A model generated the notes under the pieces. The model did not search any database and was not told the DNA's origin. It saw nothing but the letters and a program-made list of their open reading frames with translations. Source: Desulfobacteraceae bacterium CG2_30_51_40 (lineage in GTDB: Bacteria; Desulfobacterota; DSM-4660; Desulfatiglandales; Desulfatiglandaceae). From it: 48,527 nt of DNA. A program made the translations under genes and the position numbers. The stretch lies in the NCBI GenBank assembly GCA_001874005.1, contig MNYJ01000004.1, positions 1 through 48,527 of the forward strand. The letters are read 5' to 3'. Shown one piece after another: positions 1 to 6,538 of the stretch (position 1 is its first letter; each line of letters starts with the position of its first letter).

Positions 1-78
1 GTGTTCTATGAGTTCCCGCACGGTGACGATGTCCCCGTCGGTAATCAAACGACCCTGGATAAGACTTGGAATCTTCAT
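1..78 (-). CDS. Start of a possible DUF4338 (DruA-like, transposon-associated) protein, cut by window edge
   Basis: Reading leftward from an ATG at 78-76, 26 codons stay open to the window edge. The peptide begins MKIPSLIQGRLITDGD and continues IVTVRELIEH. From memory, this matches the usual opening of DUF4338 proteins, where an LIQGR-x-IT-x2-D-I segment is followed by a short helix of the VRELI type; such proteins are found in transposon-like settings and as DruA of Druantia defence systems. Only the first 26 residues are visible, so the family call rests on a short motif and is tentative. No strong Shine-Dalgarno sequence precedes the ATG. It starts about 100 bases beyond the point where the neighbouring response-regulator gene stops resembling its family, which fits an insertion into that gene. 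Confidence 0.4.
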   Translation of the reverse strand, partial: MKIPSLIQGRLITDGDIVTVRELIEH

Positions 79-177
79 GGCCAACCAATCTGCCATATTA
101 TGGAATCAGAGTCCAGGAAAAAATGCAGTCGTTTGAAAAATTATCCCTTCAGATTAAAGAAGGGGTGTGGAATGTAG
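79..177. other. Junction between the truncated regulator and the left-edge gene
   Basis: This stretch separates the last regulator-like codons (about position 178) from the start codon at 78. It holds a perfect 11-base palindrome, CCATATTATGG at 93-103, and no other gene-like reading. It probably contains the end of the element that replaced the 3' part of the regulator, but no terminal inverted repeat can be paired because the other end lies outside the window. Confidence 0.4.
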
Positions 178-723
178 GACAAAATGCTCGATCAGGGCGG
201 GGATATCCTCTCTACGTTCCTTAAGAGCCGGTACTTTCAGGGTAATAACATTGAGCCTGAAAAAAAGGTCTTCTCTGAATTTGCCATTCTTTACCTCATG
301 TTCCAAATCTCTGTTGGTGGCGCTTATCAGCCGCACGTCTGCTCTAAGGACTTGGCTTCCCCCCACCCTCTGGAACTCTCCTTCCTGCAGAAATCTGAGG
401 AGCTTGACCTGTACGGAGGGAGACAATTCGCCGATTTCGTCCAAGAAAAGGCTACCGCCGTCTGCCTGTTCAAAGCGACCGATCCTCCGCTGATGCGCGC
501 CTGTGAATGAACCCTTCTCATGACCGAAAAGCTCGCTTTCTATGATGGACTCCGTTAGCGCCCCGCAATTTACCGTGATCAACGCCTTGCCGGACCGTGG
601 GCTCAATGTGTGCATCAGTCGGGCGAAAAGTTCTTTTCCGGTGCCGCTTTCTCCTTCTATCAAGACAGAGGCTTTGCTGCCTGCAATCCTTCCTGCAAGG
701 TTTATAAGCTCAGCCATTTTCAC
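154..723 (-). pseudogene. AAA+ sigma-54 activation domain of broken NtrC/ZraR-type response regulator
   Basis: This is the central domain of a sigma-54-dependent activator, which hydrolyses ATP to open promoter complexes held by sigma-54 RNA polymerase. Visible motifs are Walker A GESGTGKE (residues 24-31), the sigma-54 contact loop GSFTGA (71-76; GAFTGA in most relatives), Walker B SLFLDEIGE and the FREDLFFRLNV segment. It is in the same frame as the receiver domain at 745-1170 and is separated from it only by a TAG codon (745-747) and seven further codons. A GTG at 723 could restart translation, but no clear ribosome site is seen. Family resemblance stops after ALIEHF; a foreign tail VLHSTPLL and a stop follow. 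The sensor II part of the AAA+ domain and the Fis-type DNA-binding helix-turn-helix are therefore missing, so the product should not bind its sites. Loss by insertion of the element at the window edge is inferred. Confidence 0.85.
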
Positions 724-744
724 ACTCTTAAATACTATCTGCTC

Positions 745-1170
745 CTAAGTTATGCTTTTCTCCTGAATTTGTCTTCGCAAAGTTTCATTTTCACGGATAA
801 GTGTCTTTCGCTCTGCCGCCTTCTTCAGGATAAGAAGCAATTCGTCCAGCTCTATGGGCTTTGTTATGTAATCTACGGCGCCTGCCTTCATGGCTTCAAC
901 GGCTGTCTCTATGGTTCCGTAAGCTGTTACCATTACTACATCCAGTTCAGGATTGATTTGCTTGAGGTCCTTGAGCACGTCAAGTCCATTTCGCCCAGGC
1001 ATCTTGAAGTCCATGACCACCACATCCAGGTCCCTGGCCCGAACAAGCTTGATTGCTTCCTCACCGTTTTCCGCGACGCTCACCCCATGGCCTTCCTTTG
1101 TCAAGAAATCCCTGAGCATTTCCCTCTGAGCGCGCTCGTCTTCAACAATCAAGATATCCTGCTTTTGCAT
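745..1170 (-). pseudogene. Receiver domain of the same broken response regulator
   Basis: A CheY-like receiver of 141 residues. The acidic pocket is at IVEDE (residues 8-12), the phosphoacceptor is Asp54 in VVMDFKMPG, the conserved Thr is at 82 and the Lys is at 104 in YITKP. It ends in the linker helix (ENETLRRQIQEK) that in NtrC-type regulators runs into the AAA+ domain. Here the linker meets an in-frame TAG at 747-745, and the reading after it continues as EQIVFKSVKMAEL, matching the linker of relatives. The defect is therefore a nonsense codon and not a frameshift. The start at 1170 is chosen because AAAGG lies just before it; an ATG at 1191 is possible. The gene follows its kinase by about 30 bases. 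A free phospho-receiver could still be made and act as a phosphate sink. Confidence 0.87.
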
Positions 1171-1203
1171 GATCAAACACCTTTCAGCCATCCCACTGAG
1201 GCA

Positions 1204-2973
1204 TCACCTCAGGGGGAGAATAATCTGAAAAACAGTCCCTTTTCCAGGCACGCTCTCAACAGAAATTTTCCCGCCGTGGGCCTGGATTATTTCACGGGCG
1301 ATAGGCAGTCCGAGCCCAAGCCCTTTTTCTTTGGTAGTGTACTCGAAATCAAATATCCGTTCAGTGTCCTTTTCGGCAATTCCAGCGCCTGTGTCCTTTA
1401 TCATTATAACCAGATGGTCGGAACGTGGGGAAACGCAGGAGACGCTAACCTTTCCCCTACCCTCGATTGATTCAACCGCGTTTTTCATAAGATTGAGCAG
1501 TGCCTGATGCATCATTGAGGCGTCCATCATGACAACGGCCTCGGGATCATCCCAGTAGAACTCGATCTCGATGCCCCTGGATTCAGCAAGTTCCTTTACA
1601 AGGATCAAGACTCGGTTAAGCACATCGGCTATTTTTCCCTGTTTGAAATCAGGGTGCCTTTCCCTTGCAGGTGATACGAATTCTTCAATGATCCTGTTGA
1701 GGCGCCTTATCTCCTCCCTGACCACCCCGAGGATATTCATGAATTCATCTTTGTTTAAGGACTCGGCGGGAGCAAATTCCCGCGCGATCCTCTGAATGGC
1801 AATGCTTACTGCATTTAGTGGGTTTCTTATCTCATGGGCAAACCCGGCAGCGATCCTCCCGAGAGAGGAAAGCCTTTCAGCCTGAGCAAGCCTTTTTCTC
1901 ATCTCCTGTATCTTTTTGGCGTGGCGCCCCTGAAGGCGGTAAAAGAGAAAAGCGGCTGCAACAAGAGCTGTCATCATGAGGAGGGCTGAAAGAAAGATAT
2001 GGCGCTGGTTTCTCTCCTTCAAACGAAACACCTCTTCCGTATCCATAGCTACCTGTGCAGTGCCTATCTGAATGCCTTCCAATCGCACGGGCGCGAATAC
2101 CTCCAAGAGCCTGGGAGAACCATCCAGAATCCTTCGACCCTCCCTGCCCGGCGCATCGGGTTTTGTTTTATCTGCTTCCTGAATGGAAACAAATGAGATG
2201 TCACCCCCGGCCGCCAGAAGATTACCGCTTGTATCTAAGACGGCAAAGTAATAGACCCCCTTTCGCCATCCCCTCTCCTCCACAGCCTCCTGGAAGGCCA
2301 CCTTGGAGGCCCTGTATTTGAGTCCTTCTCGGTTCAGCATCAAAAAGATCATTCCCGCGGATCTTTCCTTTTTGACCCCAACAATGGGGAATATCTCGCC
2401 TTTATCGTCTCTAGCATAAAAATTCAAAGCGACTGCGCCACCCGAATCAATCAACGATCTGATGTGCTTACCCATGCCTTGGGGAATCGGCGTGCTGGCA
2501 GATTGAATACTGCCTTCGTTATCAGTAACTATAATGCCAAGGATATTTTCCCGGATCTCGAACTCGCTTGTTTGGGTGGGCTCGGATGAAAATTCCTCAA
2601 GTCTGTGTTCAAGGGTCTTTGCTGTATCCAGAAGGCTGTTGAGGACTACTTCCTGAATTCTGAACCCTTCTTCAATGGCCTCTACATCAATAAAAGAGTT
2701 CTCTGCGCGGCCGGTTACCGCCATAAACTCTTTTAGCTTGTTCTGTGCCAATATCTCTACACTTTCTATGATTGTTTTCCCCTTATTTTCAAAGACATCA
2801 AGCAATGTATTTTGTGTGCGACCGATATCAAGAATCGCCGTGATAAAAAATAGGGAGACAATAATAAGACAGAACAAAACAAATATTACTGGAGGTAATA
2901 AAGGCGAGCTGAATACCGGCTCTTTACTATCGAGTCTGAATGGGTATCTCTTATTATTCGCTTCACCGCTCAC
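1204..2973 (-). CDS. Membrane sensor histidine kinase (ZraS/AtoS-like)
   Basis: The sensor of the two-component pair is 589 residues long. Transmembrane helices lie at about 27-49 and 326-346 and enclose a roughly 275-residue periplasmic sensor region that looks Cache-like in size. The cytoplasmic half has a HisKA domain with His380 in FAHEIRNPLNA, followed by a HATPase domain with the N-box Asn497 (LLNLMKNAVE), G1 DTGAGI (527-532) and G2 GLGLGL (551-556). All catalytic motifs look intact. The start is a GTG preceded by GAGGAGG. A sigma-54-type promoter (3093-3108) lies about 120 bases upstream. It faces a ZraP-like gene, the arrangement known for zraP-zraSR in enterobacteria, which suggests sensing of envelope or metal stress. 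Its partner regulator downstream is broken, so signalling by this pair is probably lost or redirected. Confidence 0.93.
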   Translation of the reverse strand: MSGEANNKRYPFRLDSKEPVFSSPLLPPVIFVLFCLIIVSLFFITAILDIGRTQNTLLDVFENKGKTIIESVEILAQNKLKEFMAVTGRAENSFIDVEAIEEGFRIQEVVLNSLLDTAKTLEHRLEEFSSEPTQTSEFEIRENILGIIVTDNEGSIQSASTPIPQGMGKHIRSLIDSGGAVALNFYARDDKGEIFPIVGVKKERSAGMIFLMLNREGLKYRASKVAFQEAVEERGWRKGVYYFAVLDTSGNLLAAGGDISFVSIQEADKTKPDAPGREGRRILDGSPRLLEVFAPVRLEGIQIGTAQVAMDTEEVFRLKERNQRHIFLSALLMMTALVAAAFLFYRLQGRHAKKIQEMRKRLAQAERLSSLGRIAAGFAHEIRNPLNAVSIAIQRIAREFAPAESLNKDEFMNILGVVREEIRRLNRIIEEFVSPARERHPDFKQGKIADVLNRVLILVKELAESRGIEIEFYWDDPEAVVMMDASMMHQALLNLMKNAVESIEGRGKVSVSCVSPRSDHLVIMIKDTGAGIAEKDTERIFDFEYTTKEKGLGLGLPIAREIIQAHGGKISVESVPGKGTVFQIILPLR

Positions 2974-3092
2974 TTGTGCGACCTCCTCAATTATCGAGCC
3001 GCTGCCCAGCGCAGAGGGGATTTGCGGGTGTAAATACTGTAAGGCCCCTGCACGGGGTTTAATACCATTTCATACACACAGAGGATTATTTG

Positions 3093-3108
3093 TGCAAAGC
3101 TTATTCCA
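3093..3108 (-). promoter_or_regulatory. Sigma-54 promoter for the kinase-regulator pair
   Basis: On the minus strand the sequence is TGGAATAAGCTTTGCA. It satisfies the GG-N10-GC rule, with a perfect TTGCA -12 element and a partial -24 element (TGGAAT against TGGCAC). Transcription would start near 3082 and give a leader of about 110 bases before the kinase GTG. With the promoter at 3378 it makes a divergent sigma-54 pair around shared activator sites. Confidence 0.62.
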
Positions 3109-3170
3109 GCAAGAGGGGAACTACAAGGAAAAGCGATTCTACTGAGCTGGCTTGAGTTACGGCTTTATCT

Positions 3171-3184
3171 CGACACAATTGTCG
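3171..3184. promoter_or_regulatory. Inverted repeat CGACA-N4-TGTCG, candidate activator site
   Basis: Perfect 5-base arms CGACA and TGTCG flank CAAT. It lies between the two divergent sigma-54 promoters, about 63 bases from the leftward one. The half-site recurs in the boxes at 3260 and 12849, where the second has TGTCCGACA. Binding by the ZraR-like regulator is inferred. Confidence 0.45.
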
Positions 3185-3259
3185 GGTTCACTAAAATCAT
3201 TTCCCACCGGTCAAAGATAAGCACTTTCAATAGGATGAAGCAACGATGAAGATGCTTTT

Positions 3260-3274
3260 CGACATTTGTTGCCT
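3260..3274. promoter_or_regulatory. Candidate upstream activator box CGACATTTGTTGCCT
   Basis: This 15-base box matches, with one difference, the box at 12849-12863. It starts 118 bases before the -24 element of the promoter at 3378; the other copy starts 112 bases before its own -24 element. Conserved sequence and spacing in front of two related genes fit an enhancer site for one sigma-54 activator. Confidence 0.5.
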
Positions 3275-3377
3275 CTAGCACCTGGTTCGCTATTCGTTGC
3301 ATTCTCCCGTGCATAATAGACCAATAGATTTGCATAATCAACATGTTGTCAAACGTCTTCTTACATGGCCTCGCTGG

Positions 3378-3394
3378 TGGCACAACCGCTGCAA
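3378..3394 (+). promoter_or_regulatory. Sigma-54 promoter of first ZraP-like gene
   Basis: TGGCACAACCGCTGCA has an exact TGGCAC -24 element and a CTGCA -12 element, with GG-N10-GC spacing. The predicted start is near 3404, which gives a leader of about 55 bases to the ATG at 3459. This is the best -24/-12 match found in the window. Confidence 0.78.
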
Positions 3395-3421
3395 TATCTG
3401 GTTGCACAACCGCTGCAGTAT
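3380..3421 (+). repeat. Two tandem copies of a promoter-core repeat, 24-base period
   Basis: GCACAACCGCTGCA occurs at 3380-3393 and again at 3404-3417, with related flanks (ATATC, GTATA). The first copy forms the sigma-54 core. The second lacks the GG of the -24 element because it is preceded by TT, so it is probably not a promoter but lies over the predicted start region. Confidence 0.7.
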
Positions 3422-3458
3422 AACGGACACAAATTCAATCAAAAAGGAGGTAGTAGAA

Positions 3459-3875
3459 ATGAAAAGTTCAACAAGAAAATTCGGAATGGTATTCGTGGGA
3501 GTGCTAGTGGTTATGTTTTTTGCATCCTTCGCACTTGCGGGCCCCGGCGGGTATGGTCGCGGGATGATGGGCAAGGGGGCCGGCGGCGGCCAGGGAATGG
3601 GCCCAGGTCAAGGCAATTGCTCCTACACAGGTTCGCTTACTGCGGAGCAGTCCAAGGAGGTGCAGACCTTGCGCGAAGGCTATATAAAGGAAATAACGCC
3701 GCTTCAGAACCAGCTCTTTGCCAAGAAGACCGAACTCAGGGTCCTATGGTCACAGGCAAATCCTGATAGGGCTGCGGTAATGGCAAAGCAGGCTGAACTC
3801 AATGAACTCCAAAGACAACTTCAGGAAAAGAACACTACATTCCAACTGGAGATGCGTTCTATCGCCGGAAGATAG
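3459..3875 (+). CDS. ZraP/Spy/CpxP-family periplasmic stress protein (first copy)
   Basis: A 138-residue secreted protein. The signal peptide covers about residues 1-26 (hydrophobic core VFVGVLVVMFFASFALA, cut before GPGG). A Gly/Met-rich segment follows, then a helical LTAEQ...L-x2-LR region typical of the heavy-metal-resistance/Spy fold, whose members bind metal or act as periplasmic chaperones. The start is fixed by AAAGGAGG at 3443-3450; upstream codons in the same frame give a Trp/His-rich extension that no relative would have. It is shorter at the C-terminus than the second copy at 13101, with which it shares the core ITPLQNQLF. It has its own sigma-54 promoter and is followed by two terminators. 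The exact substrate cannot be read from the sequence. Confidence 0.88.
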   Translation: MKSSTRKFGMVFVGVLVVMFFASFALAGPGGYGRGMMGKGAGGGQGMGPGQGNCSYTGSLTAEQSKEVQTLREGYIKEITPLQNQLFAKKTELRVLWSQANPDRAAVMAKQAELNELQRQLQEKNTTFQLEMRSIAGR

Positions 3876-3882
3876 AGCGATG

Positions 3883-3932
3883 AACCGAGCTGCAAATGGA
3901 TCAGTGTTATCATTCAATGCGGCTCGGTTTTT
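3883..3932 (+). terminator. Possible rho-independent terminator after first ZraP-like gene
   Basis: Arms AACCGAGC (3883-3890) and GCTCGGTT (3922-3929) pair perfectly and are followed by a short T run. The loop is long, about 31 bases, so strength is uncertain. Confidence 0.6.
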
Positions 3933-3940
3933 ACCATAAT

Positions 3941-3984
3941 GAGAGGCAGGAGAATGAGACGACTCCCTCCTGCCTCTTTTCTTT
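3941..3984 (+). terminator. Rho-independent terminator before the efflux operon
   Basis: GAGGCAGGAG pairs with CTCCTGCCTC (ending 3976) over a loop of about 14 bases, followed by TTTTCTTT. With the preceding hairpin it should separate the ZraP-like transcript from the TolC gene. Confidence 0.82.
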
Positions 3985-4055
3985 GACATGTCGAGATGAG
4001 ACGCGGAATCCACAGGAGAGATCAGGCGGTGGACGGACAGTTGAAAAGAGCAGCA

Positions 4056-5471
4056 ATGAAATATCTAATGAATATAACGGGAATAATTTCAATCTTGTTT
4101 TTCTGTGGATGTGTCATGATGTATCCTACCGATCCTTTTTCAGGGGGTGCATTGAATTCACTCGGCGCTGCGCGCGCTGCTTCCCTCCATTCTCTCCGAC
4201 CTTTGCCTCAGGAACCGATTGCCTTAAGGGATGCGATCAGGATTGGCCTTGAGAACAATCCCGATATCGCAGCCGCGGAGATGGATGAAAACAGCGCTAT
4301 GGCCCAATATGACCTTGCCTTTGCAGAAAGACTTCCGAACATCAAGGCAGTCGGAGGTTATCTTCATTATTCAGATGATCAACGTTTGGTCCAAGCAACC
4401 TACAACGGCGAGCCTGGAACCTTCGGTAGCGACATTGCTTCGGCAGATATAACACTGAACCTTCCGCTCTTCACTGGAGGGCGCATCATAAACCAGGTGA
4501 ATGCTGCTGAACTCCTTCATAAGGCCTCCGGGCAGAGACTTGCAAGAACCCGTCAGGAATTGACATTCAATATCTCCAGTGTTTTTTTTAACATACTTGC
4601 CCAGCAACGGGTTGTGGAGTCATTGGATTTTTCGAAGAATGTCCTTGAAGAGAATCTTCGAAGAGTGAAGGCCCTGATCTCAGCCAAGAAGGCTGCCAAA
4701 GTTGACCTGCTTCGAAACGAGGTACGCCTTGCAGACATCCGGCAGCGCTTGGTTCGCGAGCAAAACACTATGGCCGTGCAATATCGGATCCTGGCCAACC
4801 TACTCGGCGTAGGAGGTGAGCCGAATAAGCCGCCTGCGATTCAAGGAGATCTCCTAAGCAGGGAGGAGGTTGATATTCCTGAATGTGCGTCAGCTTTGGA
4901 CAAGGCCCGATCTCAAAGGGGAGACTATCTCGCTGCTCGTCTATTGCTTGAAGGACTAGCCAGAAGCGTTGATTCTGCCAGGGCTGGATATCTACCCACA
5001 ATAGCCCTGCAAGGCTCCTACGGTGAACGCCTGGCACTGGGTTCAGCTACAGGCCCCACCAGCGGTCTTGATCGCGGCGAAGAATTGGGGCGTATCGGGA
5101 TTGTTGCTGAGATTCCCTTATTTGATGGGGGAAGGACCGGCGCTAAGGTCAGAGAACAATTATCCAGACTTGGCTCAGCTCGGGAGCGTTTGAGAAAACT
5201 GGAACTTCAAATATGCCTCGAGGTCGAGACCGCTCTCCTGAATATTAATTCTTCAAGGGAAAGGATCCTCGGCACCCAAAAGGCAGTGGATCAGGCAAAG
5301 GAGAGTCTTCGTATCGAGGGTCTTAAGTATGAAGCCGGCAAAGGCTCGATAGTGGATGTGTTCGATGCTGAGAGGGCCTTGCTCGACTCACAGGTAAACT
5401 ACTACCGGTCTCATGCTGATCTTAAAACTGCGATGGCACAGTTGAAATTAGTAACAGGAGCAACGTTATGA
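4056..5471 (+). CDS. TolC-family outer-membrane efflux protein
   Basis: The outer-membrane channel of a tripartite pump, 471 residues from the chosen start. The N-terminus has a hydrophobic stretch ending in ILFFCGC, a likely lipoprotein signal, so the mature protein may be lipid-anchored as in OprM. Two OEP repeats follow, each opening with the usual form (LRDAIRIGLENNPDI near 65-80; the second after the middle) and containing NLPLFTGGRI and EIPLFDGGRT, the strand-turn signatures of the beta-barrel part. Start 4056 gives a clean signal sequence; an upstream ATG at 3996 would add a charged extension. A TTGACA at 3983-3988 could be a -35 box but has a poor -10. The stop overlaps the next start by ATGA. 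Confidence 0.9.
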   Translation: MKYLMNITGIISILFFCGCVMMYPTDPFSGGALNSLGAARAASLHSLRPLPQEPIALRDAIRIGLENNPDIAAAEMDENSAMAQYDLAFAERLPNIKAVGGYLHYSDDQRLVQATYNGEPGTFGSDIASADITLNLPLFTGGRIINQVNAAELLHKASGQRLARTRQELTFNISSVFFNILAQQRVVESLDFSKNVLEENLRRVKALISAKKAAKVDLLRNEVRLADIRQRLVREQNTMAVQYRILANLLGVGGEPNKPPAIQGDLLSREEVDIPECASALDKARSQRGDYLAARLLLEGLARSVDSARAGYLPTIALQGSYGERLALGSATGPTSGLDRGEELGRIGIVAEIPLFDGGRTGAKVREQLSRLGSARERLRKLELQICLEVETALLNINSSRERILGTQKAVDQAKESLRIEGLKYEAGKGSIVDVFDAERALLDSQVNYYRSHADLKTAMAQLKLVTGATL

Positions 5472-6538
5472 AACCTGCTATTCCAAGGATAATTCTGTTT
5501 GTATTTCTCGCAGTGGGAACGATTGTTACGGTCAGCGGGATTTCTTCAAGTCAAAAGGAGACAACTCAGCCCTCCTCACCGACCAAGGCAGCGGAGGTGA
5601 AAGTTGCTGCTGTTGCTCGCGGCGATATCGCAAGATTTCTTGATTTGAGCGGCACTGTGGAGCCTTACCGTATCGCCCAGATTGCATCCCCTGCAGAGGG
5701 GCCGATTATGAATATAAGAGTGTGGGAGGGAGACCGTGTAGAAGTCGGATCTCTCTTAATGGCAGTAGGCCGCAAGAAGGGTATTGATGCACTCATTGTC
5801 TCCCTTCGAGAAGATGTAAGAAAAGAAGAAGACAACTACATACGTGTTAAGGGCCTGGTCGAAGAGGACGCGCTTCCCGCAGAGCAACTTGACAATGCCA
5901 AGTCCAGTCTCGAAAAGGCAAGGTCTCAGCTTATAAAGGCGGAAGAAACAATGGGAGACTATTCGATTCTGGCCCCATGGCGGGGGATAGTATCTCGTGT
6001 AAAGGTGAGAGAGGGAGATTTTGTAGGACCGCGCGCACCCCTGATTGAGATATATGATCCGGGCAGTCTGATCATCAGGCTCGCATTGCCGGAGGCTGTT
6101 GCTGCCGGCATCAAAAGCGATATGAAGCTGGAAGTCACGCTGGATGCGTTCCCAGGCAGTCTTTTTCATGCCAGGATAGTGAGGCTTTATCCTTACCTGG
6201 AGCCTCGCACGAGAACAAGGACACTCGAGGCGAAGATAATAGAACCCATAGAGATATTGCCGGGGATGTTCGCGAGGGTGCGGCTTCAAGTAGAATCGGT
6301 GACGGATGCACTTGTTGCGCCCGTGGAAGCGGTGAAGGTCTCCCCGCGCGGGAAAAAGATAATATTCGTCGTAAATCAGGGCACCGCTTCGAGACGAGAG
6401 GTTGAAACAGGAATAGAAAATGGCGGCAGAATTGAAATAAAGAGAGGTCTTTCGCTCGGTGAACAGGTGATTGTGGCCGGGAACGAGAACCTCACTGACG
6501 GTACTCGAATCCAGGTTAGAGAGGGAAAGCCGCAATGA
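5468..6538 (+). CDS. RND efflux periplasmic adaptor (membrane fusion protein, HlyD/AcrA family)
   Basis: A 356-residue adaptor that links the inner-membrane RND pump to the TolC-type channel. It has an N-terminal signal/anchor at about 8-27 and a first half of the lipoyl-like hybrid domain (GTVEPYRIAQIASPAEGPI, about 58-76). A coiled-coil hairpin, about 105-150, is rich in Glu/Lys, and the second lipoyl half is near YSILAPWRG. A beta-barrel domain and a membrane-proximal domain (ending near ENLTDGTRIQV) complete the normal order. It is translationally coupled on both sides by ATGA overlaps (5468 and 6535). Substrate is unknown. Confidence 0.93.
   Translation: MKPAIPRIILFVFLAVGTIVTVSGISSSQKETTQPSSPTKAAEVKVAAVARGDIARFLDLSGTVEPYRIAQIASPAEGPIMNIRVWEGDRVEVGSLLMAVGRKKGIDALIVSLREDVRKEEDNYIRVKGLVEEDALPAEQLDNAKSSLEKARSQLIKAEETMGDYSILAPWRGIVSRVKVREGDFVGPRAPLIEIYDPGSLIIRLALPEAVAAGIKSDMKLEVTLDAFPGSLFHARIVRLYPYLEPRTRTRTLEAKIIEPIEILPGMFARVRLQVESVTDALVAPVEAVKVSPRGKKIIFVVNQGTASRREVETGIENGGRIEIKRGLSLGEQVIVAGNENLTDGTRIQVREGKPQ

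Noticed and set aside
1196-1212. CTGAGG-N5-CCTCAG hairpin at the kinase stop
   Set aside because: It has no T run and lies inside an operon; too small to call a terminator.
3297-3458. Upstream extension of the first ZraP-like gene by 54 codons
   Set aside because: It would include the sigma-54 promoter and a Trp/His-rich segment before a good signal peptide; AAAGGAGG fixes the start at 3459.
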